A stretch of 14,030 nt of DNA from Alphaproteobacteria bacterium. Its GTDB lineage: Bacteria; Pseudomonadota; Alphaproteobacteria; RF32; CAG-239. This document shows positions 1 through 7,873 of this stretch, piece by piece. Position numbers and translations under genes: made by a program. The DNA is taken from NCBI GenBank assembly GCA_017958895.1, contig JAGDBT010000037.1, positions 1 through 14,030 on the forward strand. The letters are read 5' to 3'. Position 1 is the stretch's first letter. Each line of letters starts with the position of its first letter. The notes below the pieces were generated by a model. The model made no database searches. It was given only the letters and a program-made list of their open reading frames with translations, and was not told the DNA's origin.

Positions 1-1
1 C

Positions 2-820
2 AAAATAGAAAGTCCGAAAGGCAAGCTTCCGGCAATATCCGATTGTCGTAAACGGGTTACAAAGCCGGAATTTAAGTTAAAAATTGATAATCTTGAGTAT
101 CTTAACTTATTGGACTTAAATAATTTTTCAGAAATTATATATCTGCTCAATCCGCAGAGTAAAACGGAAGAAATCCGCAAATTACCGAAAAATAAGGTGC
201 GTTTGGCTCTTCCAGCAGTTTGCCGTCAACCGAAGCTTTTCGAACCGCTGATTAAAAGTTTGGTAGAAAGCAGTTATCATAAGTGGGAAATCGGTAATTG
301 GTGGGGTTTGGAAATTTTGCCTGCCACGGGATTGGATATAAGTTTTGATGCGGCAATTTATATGCTTAATTCCCAAGCAATTGAAGCGGCCAAAAATCTC
401 AATATTTCGGAAATTACATTATCGCTTGAAGATAATAAAGTAAATATTTGTAATTTATTAGAAAAATCACAAATAAAAACCACCGTTGTTATGTATCGTG
501 ATGTGCCGTTATTTACGAGTGCCTGTTGTATCAGAGATAATGACTGTGCGCATTGTAATCGCCAGCCGCAGTGGTTTAATTTAGACCGTGACGGTCATAA
601 GTTTAAGGCTCTTTCCGAAAACTGTCAGATTATGGTGTTTGATGAAAAACCGTTTTGTATTGCCGGCGAGGCGGCTGATTTGCGTCCCGATGCCTTCAGA
701 ATAGACTTTATGTATTGCCGCTATACTCCGGAAACGGTCAGAGATACGATTAACAAGTTACTTAAATTTGAAAACATAACAGATTGTATTAAAGGTAATT
801 TTTTAAGCAACAATCTGTGA
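2..820 (+). CDS. U32-family peptidase-like protein, C-terminal part (cut by window edge)
   Basis: The frame is open from base 2 to the TGA at 818-820, so this is the last 272 residues of a longer protein. A TTG at 110 is only an internal leucine codon. The C-terminal half carries a cysteine cluster, SACCIRDNDCAHC, then NLDRDGHKF and a later ENCQ. This pattern is typical of the C-terminal region of U32 'collagenase-like' proteins. Characterised relatives (UbiU/UbiV, TrhP, RlhA) bind a 4Fe-4S cluster and act in hydroxylation of ubiquinone or RNA; true peptidase activity is doubtful for many. The segment before it (LPAISDCRKRVTKPEF) looks like the linker after a middle domain, as in long U32 proteins. 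Which subfamily this is cannot be decided without the N-terminus. It converges on the PLD nuclease gene with a 4-base gap. Confidence 0.8.
   Translation, partial: KIESPKGKLPAISDCRKRVTKPEFKLKIDNLEYLNLLDLNNFSEIIYLLNPQSKTEEIRKLPKNKVRLALPAVCRQPKLFEPLIKSLVESSYHKWEIGNWWGLEILPATGLDISFDAAIYMLNSQAIEAAKNLNISEITLSLEDNKVNICNLLEKSQIKTTVVMYRDVPLFTSACCIRDNDCAHCNRQPQWFNLDRDGHKFKALSENCQIMVFDEKPFCIAGEAADLRPDAFRIDFMYCRYTPETVRDTINKLLKFENITDCIKGNFLSNNL
779..818. repeat. Perfect 9-bp inverted repeat over the U32 stop codon
   Basis: ACAGATTGT (779-787) and ACAATCTGT (810-818) are perfect inverted arms around a 22-base loop, and the right arm reaches into the U32 stop codon. On the minus strand the hairpin lies 6 bases past the PLD nuclease stop and is followed by TATGTTTT, so it may terminate that transcript. 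The T tract is poor, so this is only a candidate. Confidence 0.4.
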
Positions 821-824
821 TTTA

Positions 825-1349
825 CTATCTTCTGTTAAACCACTTTTCAGAAGCTTTTTTGGTATTCATCTGCCACAAATAATTAAAGCGGTCATGATAT
901 TCGCGTACCGTTTTTTCATCACTGCTGATAAATATGCAGTTTTCGCTATTTTTCTTACTGGCCGGCTCGGTCCAATTATATGAGCCGGTAACCACTTCCT
1001 TAAAATCAAAAACCGCAAATTTATTGTGTTCTATTTTGTGTTTGGAATGAACCCGGATATTAAATCCGCGCGCCCATAGTTCATAAACCTTGGAGTTTTT
1101 ATGTGCGGCTTGCAAGCGGTCGGTTAAAATGCGAATTTTAACACCGCGGTCTTCGGCCCTAATTAGTGCTTTAACGATATCTTCGTTATTTATGGCATAA
1201 ACAGCCGCATCAATGCTCTTTTTTGCCTTATCTATGCGCTTAATCAGATTATTTTCACATTTAAGCGACGGCGTAAAATAAGGAATACTCGCCGCATAAG
1301 CCGAAAAGCTGAACAAAACCGATATAATTAAGAGCAGAATTTTTTTCAT
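825..1349 (-). CDS. Secreted PLD-like (HKD) nuclease, Nuc/EndA type
   Basis: A 174-residue protein with a clear Sec signal peptide: MKK, a hydrophobic run, and AYA before a likely cut at residue 19. It has one HKD motif, H108-x-K110-x4-D115, followed by G122, S123 and N125, the phospholipase D catalytic signature. Proteins this short with one HKD motif, such as plasmid nuclease Nuc, dimerise to build one active site and cut DNA or RNA without metal. It should therefore act in the periplasm or outside the cell, for example on incoming or environmental nucleic acid; the substrate is inference. The start lies 3 bases after the recG stop on the same strand, so it is probably cotranscribed and translationally coupled. 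GGATGAAAG just upstream is a weak ribosome binding site. Confidence 0.85.
   Translation of the reverse strand: MKKILLLIISVLFSFSAYAASIPYFTPSLKCENNLIKRIDKAKKSIDAAVYAINNEDIVKALIRAEDRGVKIRILTDRLQAAHKNSKVYELWARGFNIRVHSKHKIEHNKFAVFDFKEVVTGSYNWTEPASKKNSENCIFISSDEKTVREYHDRFNYLWQMNTKKASEKWFNRR
829..860 (+). terminator. Intrinsic terminator candidate for the U32 gene
   Basis: CTTCTG (829-834) pairs with CAGAAG (848-853) around a 13-base loop in which AAA and TTT can extend the pairing. It is followed by C and six T. It starts 9 bases after the U32 stop, inside the 3' end of the convergent PLD nuclease gene. Confidence 0.5.
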
Positions 1350-1352
1350 CTT

Positions 1353-3431
1353 TCATCCGGCCTTATAGGTTTTTATGGCATCGTCTTGTTCAAACAAATA
1401 CAAGAGGGTGCGTAGGTTTTGCCCTCTGGCGCTTTGCAAATTTTCATCTTGTTGCAAAATCAATGCGGCATCCTTGTGAGCGGTTAAAAGCAAATCGCCG
1501 TGTACGCTCAAATCCGCCAACATAAAATTGCTGAAACCGGATTGGCGCGTACCTAAAATTTCTCCGCCGCCCCGCAATTTAAGGTCTTCTTCGGCAATTA
1601 AGAAACCGTCTTCGGTTTGCTTCATGGTGTTAAGCCGCGCGCGTGAAACTTCGCTTAACGGATAACCATACATCAAAATACAGCTTGAAGCTTCATTACC
1701 ACGTTTAATTCTCCCGCGCAACTGGTGCAGTTGTGCCAAACCGAAACGTTCGGCATGTTCAACAATCATAATGGTGGCGGCCGGAACATTAACTCCGACC
1801 TCAATTACCGTGGTAGAAACCAGCAACTTGATTTTGCCTTCCTTAAACTGCTCCATAACCGCATCTTTTTCTTTGTCTTTCATTTTGCCGTGTATCAGCC
1901 CGACCTTATCGCCAAACACTTTTTGCAGGCTCTCAAAACGTTCCGTAGCGGCAGATAAATCTATTTTCTCCGACTCTTCAACCAGCGGACACACCCAATA
2001 AGCTTGCGTTCCGTCGGCAATTTTGCGATCTAAAGCGGCCACCACATCATGAATTTTGCTTAAAGGCATAACCGTGGTAATAACCGGCTTGCGTCCGACC
2101 GGCAGTTCATCTATTTTGGAATAATCCATATCGCCGAATTGCGTCAAAACCAAAGTCCGCGGTATCGGAGTGGCGGTCATCACCAAAACATCGCACAATT
2201 GACCTTTTTGTGATAAACTGAGGCGCTGACGAACTCCGAAACGATGTTGCTCATCAACAATAACATAGGCCAAATTCTTAAATTCCACATCTTCGGTAAA
2301 CAGAGCATGCGTACCGATTAAAATATTTATGTTACCGGAAGCCAAATCTTCCAACAAAGCTTTGCGCGACTTACCTTTAACCGCGCCGGTCAACAGGGCG
2401 GTTTTAACGCCGATTTTTGCACATAATTCCGAAATGCTTTCATAATGCTGTTGCGCCAAAATCTCGGTCGGGGCCATAATAGCGGCCTGAGCACCGCTTT
2501 CTACGGCTTTCAACATGGTCAAAAGCGCCACAATCGTTTTGCCGCTGCCGACATCTCCCTGCAACAAACGCAACATGCGATAATCACTCTGTAAATCATT
2601 TTCAATTTCCGCAATCACTCGTTTTTGGGCGGCCGTAAGTTCAAAAGGCAACATCTGCAACAATTTATTTTTTAACACCCCCGTACCGCCCAAGGCACGA
2701 CCTTTTTGTTTTTTTAAGCGTCCGCGTACAATAGCCAGCGATAACTGGTTGGCTAAAAGTTCATCATAAGCCAAACGACGTCTTGCCGGCGCCGAGGGCT
2801 CCAAATCAGCAAAACTTTGCGGATGATGAGCTTGCCATAAAGCCTCACGAAAAGCCGGAAATTTCTCCCGTTCCAAAAATCTGTTGTCTTGCCACTCCGG
2901 CAAGGGAGGAACTTTTTGCAGAGCCTGAGCAATTTGTTTGTTCAGCATTTTATTGGTAATACCGGCGGTTAGCGGATAAACGGTTTCAATCAGCGGCATC
3001 TGCTCGGGATAAGCGGCATCAACCACATAATCGGGGTGGCTCATCTGCAACGAATTATTGAAATATTCTATTTTACCGCTGATAATTTTTTCCGCCCCGA
3101 CCGGAAATTGCTTGGCAATACCGTCATAAACCTTGAAAAACAGCAAAATAAGCTGGTCTGTGCTATCTTCAACCACAATGCGATAGGGTTGTTTGCGGCT
3201 TTTCGGCACCACATGTTCAACCACCCGCACTTTACCGGTCCAAATTTTGCCGTCCGGAGCTTGCCTTAAAGGTATCAAACAGCGCCTATCCACCAAGCCG
3301 GAAGGCAAGTGCCACAGCAAATCGACAACCTTGTTGCCGCACAAATTGCTCAGCAAAACATTAAAACGTTTACCGATACCGGAAAGCGTTTCCACAGGTG
3401 CAAAAAGCGGATATAAAATACTCGGTCGCAT
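1353..3431 (-). CDS. recG: ATP-dependent DNA helicase RecG
   Basis: A 692-residue full-length RecG. It rescues stalled replication forks by reversing them and branch-migrates Holliday junctions. The N-terminal wedge/OB region begins MRPSILYPLFAPVETL and contains DLLWHLPSGLVDRR. The helicase core has Walker A GDVGSGKT (292-299), the Walker B/DEQH box in IVDEQHRFG, motif III TATPIPRTL and motif VI QLRGRIKRG. The C-terminal TRG-type region contains LRGGGEILGTRQSGF. The ATG at 3431 is favoured because the product then starts as usual for alphaproteobacterial RecG, and a good promoter sits just upstream. The ribosome binding site is weak (AGAAG). The gene is divergent from mfd and is followed at 3 bases by the PLD nuclease gene. 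Confidence 0.97.
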   Translation of the reverse strand: MRPSILYPLFAPVETLSGIGKRFNVLLSNLCGNKVVDLLWHLPSGLVDRRCLIPLRQAPDGKIWTGKVRVVEHVVPKSRKQPYRIVVEDSTDQLILLFFKVYDGIAKQFPVGAEKIISGKIEYFNNSLQMSHPDYVVDAAYPEQMPLIETVYPLTAGITNKMLNKQIAQALQKVPPLPEWQDNRFLEREKFPAFREALWQAHHPQSFADLEPSAPARRRLAYDELLANQLSLAIVRGRLKKQKGRALGGTGVLKNKLLQMLPFELTAAQKRVIAEIENDLQSDYRMLRLLQGDVGSGKTIVALLTMLKAVESGAQAAIMAPTEILAQQHYESISELCAKIGVKTALLTGAVKGKSRKALLEDLASGNINILIGTHALFTEDVEFKNLAYVIVDEQHRFGVRQRLSLSQKGQLCDVLVMTATPIPRTLVLTQFGDMDYSKIDELPVGRKPVITTVMPLSKIHDVVAALDRKIADGTQAYWVCPLVEESEKIDLSAATERFESLQKVFGDKVGLIHGKMKDKEKDAVMEQFKEGKIKLLVSTTVIEVGVNVPAATIMIVEHAERFGLAQLHQLRGRIKRGNEASSCILMYGYPLSEVSRARLNTMKQTEDGFLIAEEDLKLRGGGEILGTRQSGFSNFMLADLSVHGDLLLTAHKDAALILQQDENLQSARGQNLRTLLYLFEQDDAIKTYKAG

Positions 3432-3453
3432 GTGTATTGTGCTTCTTTTTTTG

Positions 3454-3481
3454 TTGCGTTAACGGTTGCATTGTATATATT
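3454..3481 (+). promoter_or_regulatory. Possible sigma-70 promoter for mfd
   Basis: TTGCGT (3454-3459) and TATATT (3476-3481) are 16 bases apart. Transcription would start near 3488, about 27 bases before the chosen mfd ATG. Its -10 box directly abuts the -10 box of the recG promoter on the other strand. Confidence 0.45.
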
Positions 3482-3498
3482 TTAGAAAGACTTGTAAA
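3470..3498 (-). promoter_or_regulatory. Sigma-70 promoter for recG
   Basis: Read on the minus strand, TTTACA (3498-3493) and TACAAT (3475-3470) are 17 bases apart, each matching consensus at five of six positions. Transcription would start near 3463, about 30 bases before the recG ATG. Confidence 0.65.
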
Positions 3499-3514
3499 CA
3501 GGAAAGCAACAGAT

Positions 3515-6500
3515 ATGCAATGCGATATCGGTATTGAAAAAACACAAAACATAACCTCGGTATGCGACGGTTATGAGGCTTTTGTGCTTTCCGCCTTATT
3601 AAATAAAAACAAGCCGCTGTTATATATGGCCGGCGACGGCGTAAATTTGGCGCAAACTTCTTCCATGCTGCGTTTTTTGCATCCGAAACTCAAAATTTTG
3701 GAATTTCCGGCTTGGGATACCGTACCATATGACCGGGTTTCACCTAACAGCACCATAATGGCTAAGCGGGTGGAAACTTTGTCTTATCTGGCTTTTTATG
3801 ACGGCAGAGAGCCTTTGGCCGTTATAACAAGCGTAGGGGCATTGATGCAAAAACTGCCGCCGCAGAAAGTTTTCAAAAATGCCCGCAAAAAAATAAAGGT
3901 CGGCGGCAAATTGGATTTTAATGATTTTCTGCATTATGTTTCCATGAACGGCTATACACGCGTCGAACAGGTTATGGAGCCGGGAGAATATGCCTTGCGC
4001 GGCGACATTACCGATATTTTCCCGAGCGGCACGGAAAATCCGTTGCGTATAGATTTGTTTGATGATGAAATTGAGCGGCTCAGAGTTTTTGATGCCGTGA
4101 GCCAACGCACCGTCGGAGAATTATCGGAATATGATTTTGAGGCGGCAAGCGAAGTTACGCTTGATGAAAAGAGTATAAAGACTTTTCGGGAAAAATATCG
4201 CGAAAACTTCGGAGCCGACGGTATGCATGACGAAATGTACGAGGCAATTTCCGGCGGTCGCAAATATATGGGCATGGAAAATTGGTTGCCGCTGTTTTAT
4301 GAAGATAATTTGCCGACTTTGTTTGATTATTTGCCGAATGCCGTAATAGTGGCCGGCCGTAATATCAACGAGGCCGCCAAGGCTAAATTTGAAAGCATAG
4401 AAGATTATTATCAGGCAAGACTTGAGGCTCTGCAAATCAAACAGGGTAAAAACGACGAAGAAAGCTATCGTCCGTTGCCACCGGAATTGTTATACTTATC
4501 AAACGATAACCTGCAGAATTTATTACAAAAACATAAAACCGCTTTTTTACAAGCCATCGGCTCGGCAGATAAAGCCGACTTTGATATGCATACGATACCG
4601 GGACGTAATTTTGCCCACGCCCGCCAAATGAGTAATGCCGCAGTTTATGAAGAATTGAAAAATTATCTGACCGAAAACGGCCGTTTAAAAAGGATAATCT
4701 GCTGTTATTCCGAAGGTTCGCGCGAACGTTTGCTGAATTTGTTGAACGAGTATGAAATCAAAAATACCGCTTTGGCGGCCGACTGGGCAACGGCCTTATT
4801 ATTGACCGACCAAAAGAAAATTGCCTTGGTATTGGCAGATTTAGCCCTCGGTTTTCGTGATAAAGAATATTGCCTGATTTCCGAACAGGATATTTTGGGC
4901 GAAAGAGAGCATCGCAAAGCGCGCAAAGTTACCTCTAAAGACTTTATTTCCGATGTTTCATCGCTCAGCGAGGGCGAACTGGTGGTGCATATCGAACACG
5001 GTATCGGGCGCTTTTTGGGCTTAGAAAATATAACGGCCGGCGGTGCTCCGCATGATTGCTTAAAATTGTTATATGCGCACGATGACAAACTTTTTGTGCC
5101 GGTGGAAAATATTGATGTTATCTCACGTTACGGCTCGGATGACGAAAATGTGCCGCTTGATGTTTTGGGCGGTTCGGCATGGCAGGCCAAAAAAGCCAAA
5201 GCTAAAGAAAAAATCAAAGATATTGCCGAAAAATTGATTAAACTGGCGGCGGAAAGACACTTAAAAACCGCCGAAAGTTTTGCCGCTCCTAACGGTATGT
5301 ATGAAGAATTTTGCGCCGGTTTTCCGTTTAACGAAACCAATGACCAACAACACGCCATTCACGATGTTTTGGAAGATTTGGAAGCCGGTGAACCGATGGA
5401 CAGATTGGTTTGCGGTGATGTGGGTTTCGGCAAAACCGAAGTGGCTCTGCGCGCCGCCTTTACAGTGGCAATGTCCGGTGCTCAGGTAGCTCTGATTGTG
5501 CCGACCACTTTGTTGGCACGTCAACATTATCTGAATTTTCAAGAAAGAATGCGCAATTTTCCGTTGAAAGTGCGCATGCTGTCGCGTTTGAGCACTGCCA
5601 AAGAAATCCGCGAAACCAAAGAGGGCATGGAAAACGGCGCGGTTGATGTGGTAATCGGCACGCATGCCTTGTTATCCAAAGATATAAAATTCAGCAATCT
5701 GGGGTTATTGATAATTGATGAAGAACAACATTTCGGGGTGGCGCACAAAGAACGTTTGAAAGCCTTAAAATCCGATGTTCATGTGTTGACCTTGAGTGCC
5801 ACGCCGATACCGCGCACTTTGCAACTATCGCTGACCGGTGTTAAACAGCTCAGCATAATTGCCACTCCGCCGGTTGATCGTTTAGCCGCGCGCACATTTG
5901 TAATGCCGTTTGACAGGGTAATGATAAAAGAGGCTATATATCGTGAAAAATTCCGCGGCGGTCAGACTTTCTTTGTATGTCCGCGGGTTTCCGATTTGCC
6001 GGAAATGGAAAAAATTCTGCGCTCGTTGGTTCCGGATATTAAAATCGCCGTGGCACACGGGCAGTTAGCAGCCAAACAACTGGAAGATATTGTGGGTGAT
6101 TTTGCCGACGGCAAATACGATGTATTGCTTTCCACCACCATTATTGAATCCGGTATAGATATGCCCAGGGTTAATACCATGATTATTCATCGTGCCGATA
6201 TGTTCGGACTGGCGCAATTATATCAACTGAGAGGACGTATCGGTCGTTCCAAAATCCGCGGTTATTGTTACTTTACGGTACCGCCGAAGAAAAGACTTAA
6301 TCAAACAGCCGAGAAACGTTTGAGTATTCTGCAGGCCTTGGATACCTTAGGCGCCGGTTTTTCATTGGCCAGTCATGATATGGATATCCGCGGTTCGGGT
6401 AATGTTTTGGGTACCGAACAATCCGGACATATCAAAGATGTCGGTATGGCTCTTTATCATCATATGTTGGAAGAAGAAATCGAGCGTCAAAAAGCCGGCA

Positions 6501-6982
6501 TGTCTCAAGAGCTGAATAATGCGGTTTCCAACAGTGATTGGGCACCGCAAATCACTACCGGTGTACCTTTAATGATTCCTCAAACCTATGTTAAAGATTT
6601 GGGCGTGCGTTTAGGGCTTTATCGACGTATAGGCGCGTTGAAAGACGAAAACGAACTTTTGGATATGCGTGAAGAACTTATAGACCGTTTCGGTGCCATT
6701 CCACCGGAAGTGGAAAACCTGTTGCAAACCATAGAAATAAAACAGCTTTGTTATAAAGCCAACATTGCCAAAGTTGATGCCGGTGCAAAAGGGGTTTTAC
6801 TTGCTTTTCATAATAATGTTTTTGTAGCGGCCGATAAATTGATTGACTGGGTAACCAAGTCTTTCGGAGTGCTCAAAATCCGTCCTGACCAAAAGTTATT
6901 TGCGGATAAAGACCTATCATCTTATAATGAGCGTATTGCCTTTATTAAAAAACTTATCGGCAAATTAACCGAAATGCTTTAA
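3515..6982 (+). CDS. mfd: Transcription-repair coupling factor Mfd
   Basis: A 1155-residue protein, the normal Mfd length. Mfd pushes stalled RNA polymerase off damaged DNA and recruits UvrA. The UvrB-like N-terminus includes DGVNLAQ, FPAWDTVPYDRVSP and YTRVEQVMEPGEYALRGD. Next is the CarD-like polymerase-binding domain (GELVVHIEHGIGRFLGLE). The translocase core has Walker A GDVGFGKT (634-641), the DEEQ box (735-738), SATPIPRTL and LYQLRGRIGRS. The C-terminal regulatory region ends the protein. The frame is open upstream to an ATG at 3398, but those 39 residues would overlap the start of recG. The ATG at 3515 has an AGGAAA ribosome binding site (3500-3505) and gives the family's usual N-terminus. 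In many alphaproteobacteria I recall sdhE near this pair; it is not here. Confidence 0.97.
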   Translation: MQCDIGIEKTQNITSVCDGYEAFVLSALLNKNKPLLYMAGDGVNLAQTSSMLRFLHPKLKILEFPAWDTVPYDRVSPNSTIMAKRVETLSYLAFYDGREPLAVITSVGALMQKLPPQKVFKNARKKIKVGGKLDFNDFLHYVSMNGYTRVEQVMEPGEYALRGDITDIFPSGTENPLRIDLFDDEIERLRVFDAVSQRTVGELSEYDFEAASEVTLDEKSIKTFREKYRENFGADGMHDEMYEAISGGRKYMGMENWLPLFYEDNLPTLFDYLPNAVIVAGRNINEAAKAKFESIEDYYQARLEALQIKQGKNDEESYRPLPPELLYLSNDNLQNLLQKHKTAFLQAIGSADKADFDMHTIPGRNFAHARQMSNAAVYEELKNYLTENGRLKRIICCYSEGSRERLLNLLNEYEIKNTALAADWATALLLTDQKKIALVLADLALGFRDKEYCLISEQDILGEREHRKARKVTSKDFISDVSSLSEGELVVHIEHGIGRFLGLENITAGGAPHDCLKLLYAHDDKLFVPVENIDVISRYGSDDENVPLDVLGGSAWQAKKAKAKEKIKDIAEKLIKLAAERHLKTAESFAAPNGMYEEFCAGFPFNETNDQQHAIHDVLEDLEAGEPMDRLVCGDVGFGKTEVALRAAFTVAMSGAQVALIVPTTLLARQHYLNFQERMRNFPLKVRMLSRLSTAKEIRETKEGMENGAVDVVIGTHALLSKDIKFSNLGLLIIDEEQHFGVAHKERLKALKSDVHVLTLSATPIPRTLQLSLTGVKQLSIIATPPVDRLAARTFVMPFDRVMIKEAIYREKFRGGQTFFVCPRVSDLPEMEKILRSLVPDIKIAVAHGQLAAKQLEDIVGDFADGKYDVLLSTTIIESGIDMPRVNTMIIHRADMFGLAQLYQLRGRIGRSKIRGYCYFTVPPKKRLNQTAEKRLSILQALDTLGAGFSLASHDMDIRGSGNVLGTEQSGHIKDVGMALYHHMLEEEIERQKAGMSQELNNAVSNSDWAPQITTGVPLMIPQTYVKDLGVRLGLYRRIGALKDENELLDMREELIDRFGAIPPEVENLLQTIEIKQLCYKANIAKVDAGAKGVLLAFHNNVFVAADKLIDWVTKSFGVLKIRPDQKLFADKDLSSYNERIAFIKKLIGKLTEML

Positions 6983-6991
6983 AATTCTCAC

Positions 6992-7024
6992 AAAAAAAAG
7001 GTGCTCTTCCGAACACCTTTTTTT
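6992..7024. terminator. Bidirectional intrinsic terminator between mfd and the pilin-like pair
   Basis: An A-rich arm ending in GGTG (to 7004) pairs with CACC plus a T tract (7014-7024). TC/GA pairing continues above a C-A mismatch, with a TTCC loop. Both strands end in a T run, so it can stop mfd rightward and the 140-aa exported protein gene leftward. Confidence 0.85.
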
Positions 7025-7042
7025 GTTGATTAAAAATTCAAA

Positions 7043-7465
7043 TTAATAAAATTTCCATTCAATGTAATTAGCTTCACCGGCAGCACAAGCCTTAGCGGCA
7101 TTGGCAACGCTCATAATACCGGAAGAACCGCAGTGTAAAGCTTTGCCGGTGTCGTAAGAACTTGTACAACTACCGGAATAAGCAGTGCTTGTTGCATTAT
7201 TAATACCTATAGCCAACAAACCAGCACCGGAAGCGGAACCCCAGTCTTGAACAGCCAAGTCAATGCAAGCTTCCTGAGGAATACTTTCATACTTAACCGT
7301 AAAAGCTTTTGTATCACCATTTGTACTAAAACGTTGTGCCGTAGCAAGCGTAACATTTCCACCAAAAGCATTTGTATATACCATAGTGTTGGCAGCTCCG
7401 GCGTTACTCGGCAGATAAGCGGTAGCAATTAAAGCTAATCCTAATAAAATCTTTTTCATATTCAT
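7043..7465 (-). CDS. Sec-exported pilin C-terminal-domain-like protein
   Basis: A 140-residue protein. Residues 1-24 form a textbook Sec signal peptide (MNMKK, hydrophobic LLGLALIATAYL, then SNAGA with a likely cut after Ala24). The mature part (TNAFGGNVTLA, KAFTVKYESIPQEAC, DLAVQDWGS, AAKACAAG, final IEWKFY) resembles the C-terminal head of the type IV pilin-like proteins that in related bacteria follow a prepilin helix in one polypeptide. Four cysteines (EAC, SGSC, LHC, KAC) could form two disulfides in the periplasm. The ATG at 7465 is preceded by AAAGGA at a 7-base spacing; a second ATG two codons on is possible. It lies 15 bases after the prepilin stalk gene, in the same frame. No promoter is visible in that gap, so it is probably cotranscribed. 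The family assignment is from memory and the function is unknown. Confidence 0.7.
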   Translation of the reverse strand: MNMKKILLGLALIATAYLPSNAGAANTMVYTNAFGGNVTLATAQRFSTNGDTKAFTVKYESIPQEACIDLAVQDWGSASGAGLLAIGINNATSTAYSGSCTSSYDTGKALHCGSSGIMSVANAAKACAAGEANYIEWKFY

Positions 7466-7480
7466 GGCACTATCCTTTCA

Positions 7481-7735
7481 TTAAAGCATCATGTCTTCAG
7501 GAACCAATTTAGCATTGGTAACGACTTCGGCACTTAAACCGCTGTAATTACGTTGATTGCTGAACAAAATTCTGACGTTTGCAGCAATATGTGATACCTG
7601 ATCAATGGTTTTGTTTACACGATATTTAGCCATGGCCTTGGAATAACCGGCGATACCACCAACGGACAAAACTCCGATAATAGCCAACACGCCCAGCATT
7701 TCAATCATGGAACGGCCTGTTTGATTAATTTTCAT
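7481..7735 (-). CDS. Truncated type IV prepilin-like stalk protein
   Basis: An 84-residue protein starting at the ATG at 7735, which has an AAAGGAG ribosome binding site 7-9 bases upstream. The frame is open 15 codons further to an ATG at 7780, but that start would place charged residues before the leader and has no comparable site. MKINQTG|RSMIE is a class III prepilin leader: cleavage after Gly7 puts Glu at mature position +5, followed by the hydrophobic helix MLGVLAIIGVLSVGGIAGY. The amphipathic part continues to NYSGLSAEVVTNAKLVPEDM and ends in ML plus tandem stops TAA TGA. Full-length pilins continue here into a beta-rich head, which this protein lacks. That head appears to be encoded by the next gene. 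Processing would need a prepilin peptidase encoded elsewhere. Confidence 0.75.
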   Translation of the reverse strand: MKINQTGRSMIEMLGVLAIIGVLSVGGIAGYSKAMAKYRVNKTIDQVSHIAANVRILFSNQRNYSGLSAEVVTNAKLVPEDMML

Positions 7736-7788
7736 TACTTTTCTCCTTTTATAAAAGTGATATAATGCTAATCGTAACATTATGACTT

Positions 7789-7794
7789 ATTATA
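7789..7794 (-). promoter_or_regulatory. Possible -10 box for the pilin-like pair
   Basis: A perfect TATAAT on the minus strand lies 54 bases before the chosen ATG. The best -35 match is only TTGCTT at an 18-base spacing, so the promoter is uncertain. Confidence 0.3.
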
Positions 7795-7799
7795 AACAT

Positions 7800-7855
7800 A
7801 AAAATCCGCAGAAAGCAATACAAAATAAGATATATTACTTTCGTTATAGTCTGCG
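7800..7855 (-). terminator. Possible terminator of the rmuC-murG-sirtuin operon
   Basis: CGCAGA and TCTGCG (7807-7812 and 7850-7855) are inverted, with further AAAG/CTTT pairing offset by an 8-base bulge. On the minus strand the hairpin is followed by GATTTTT. It lies 18 bases after the sirtuin stop. The long loop and bulge make it a weak candidate. Confidence 0.35.
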
Positions 7856-7873
7856 TTAAGAAAAATTTTACAT

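Noticed and set aside
110..112. TTG at 110 as the start of the U32 gene
   Set aside because: The frame stays open to the window edge with family-like sequence before it, so the gene is cut rather than starting here.
3398..3514. 39-codon upstream extension of mfd to an ATG at 3398
   Set aside because: It would overlap the start of recG and both promoters, adds Cys/Phe-rich residues unlike Mfd, and the ATG at 3515 has a proper ribosome binding site.
3740..4105. 121-codon minus-strand ORF inside mfd, and similar antisense ORFs in recG and mfd
   Set aside because: All lie opposite well-conserved coding sequence and show no recognisable domain or ribosome binding site; they are frame shadows.
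7466..7483. Stop-codon readthrough or recoding joining the two pilin halves
   Set aside because: Two consecutive stops, followed by a ribosome binding site and a signal peptide, fit a separate gene better; no recoding signal was seen.
7736..7780. 15-codon extension of the prepilin-like ORF
   Set aside because: It contains the ribosome binding site of the ATG at 7735 and would spoil the short class III leader.
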